NCBI GenBank assembly: GCA_039707655.1
Contig: CM077675.1
Location: 420,627,162-420,691,161, forward strand
Direction: 5' to 3'
From: Elymus sibiricus
Lineage: Eukaryota > Streptophyta > Magnoliopsida > Poales > Poaceae
DNA length: 64,000 nucleotides
In this document: one piece after another, positions 63,709 through 64,000 of the stretch
Position numbering within the stretch: the stretch's first letter is position 1
How the letters are laid out: every line of letters starts with the position of its first letter
Position numbers and translations under genes: made by a program
Notes under the pieces: generated by a model
Databases searched by the model: none
Told to the model about the DNA's origin: nothing
The model's input: the letters and a program-made list of their open reading frames with translations, nothing else

Positions 63709-64000
63709 CCGGCGCCCACGGCCTGGAGGGGAGGCTCACTCTCCACTTCAAGCACGACGGCGCCGTGGCGCTTTTCGTCAAGATCTTCGGGGAGGACGGC
63801 AGGCGCTTGGGGTGCTGCCCGGAGGGCGCCGGCGGCGGCGATCTTGGAGGTGAGCTTGCCCTTGGTGACGGCCGCCATGCTTCCAGCAGCAGCGACACCT
63901 CCTCCGAGGAGAGTCCGAGTGACGACAGCTACGACGCACCACCGCGTCGGCGCGCCTGGACTTCAGAGGGTAGCCAGCCGCGACGGCGCCGCTCCCCCGC
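63709..64000 (+). CDS. antisense B3-like ORF of copy 2, 3' part (runs off the window)
   Basis: After the target duplication the frame continues with AHGLEGRLTLHFKHDGAVAL, LFVKIFGEDGRRLGCCPEG, then a Gly-rich linker. A Ser/Glu/Asp-rich tail (SSSDTSSEESPSDDSYD) and APPRRRA follow, as in copy 1 at 28250-28560. The tail in copy 2 is more complete and acidic, like an activation or interaction region. The stop is outside the window. Confidence 0.6.

Larger units (their letters stand above)
55329..64000 (-). mobile_element. non-autonomous gypsy-type LTR element with antisense ORF (copy 2, right end outside)
   Basis: It starts with a 3' LTR (55329-56178) like those of the 16993-31886 element and lies in the Copia gag. 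Internal sequence from 56179 follows copy 1 collinearly (GGGGCGAAGCCGA, GGGCCATCATTGC, GGAGGGG.AGAGCCCCCA, ATGACGCCGRTGAGGAGG). It is split at 56968-63708 by another LTR element and continues to the window end. The TSD candidate at the left flank is CCTAA (55324-55328), and the other end must be checked outside. Confidence 0.88.

Overview
This is nuclear DNA from a grass, most likely a Triticeae species (wheat, Aegilops, barley or rye group). Transposable elements nested several layers deep dominate it. The LTR families (starts TGATACGTCTCC and TGATAACCCACAAG), CACTA ends with TTTGCCGTCTGC palindromes, and hAT, LINE and Helitron copies fit that group. The species call is inference. I found no rRNA, tRNA, CRISPR or bacterial feature. 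Only one ordinary host gene stands out: an F-box gene at 48973-51095.

Layout. 1-2491 is the 3' end of a CACTA transposon, with its last exon, a palindromic subterminal array and the terminal inverted repeat. 2492-3602 is AT-rich and internally triplicated. 3666-8175 is a 4.5-kb element with 43-bp inverted ends, bounded by microsatellites on both sides. 8261-14168 is a decayed minus-strand Ty3/gypsy element of the Tat type (dual RNase H), carrying a solo LTR (10968-12573, TSD CTGGA).

14170-16992 and 31887-41422 look like a CACTA-associated accessory region with B3-like, Ala-rich and 3'-5' exonuclease-like genes. It is split by a non-autonomous gypsy element (16993-31886, TSD GCATC), which is itself split by a complete non-autonomous Athila-like element (18191-27665, TSD TGGAG). 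The accessory region also holds a ~507-bp tandem repeat with a precisely inserted Helitron (33302-35273). A hAT element (39089-40229) that carries an alpha/beta-hydrolase gene fragment interrupts the exonuclease gene. A CACTA terminus lies at 41422.

41426-44730 holds gypsy LTR and gag remnants, 45898-48505 a decayed LINE, and 48640-51330 the F-box gene. 51340-55328 is a Copia LTR plus gag. It is cut by a second copy of the GCATC-family element (55329 to beyond the window), which is cut in turn by a GC-rich non-autonomous LTR element (56968-63708) with 46-bp tandem arrays.

The most interesting biology is the repeated non-autonomous gypsy family (16993-31886 and 55329-64000+). Neither copy shows gag or pol in the parts visible. 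Both carry, antisense to the element, a gene-like ORF with an AT-hook-like N-terminus, a B3-like DNA-binding domain and a Ser/Asp/Arg-rich tail. A second notable signal is a GC-rich hairpin (CACAAG...GGCGCGCC...CTTGTG) kept at one place in several LTR sequences.
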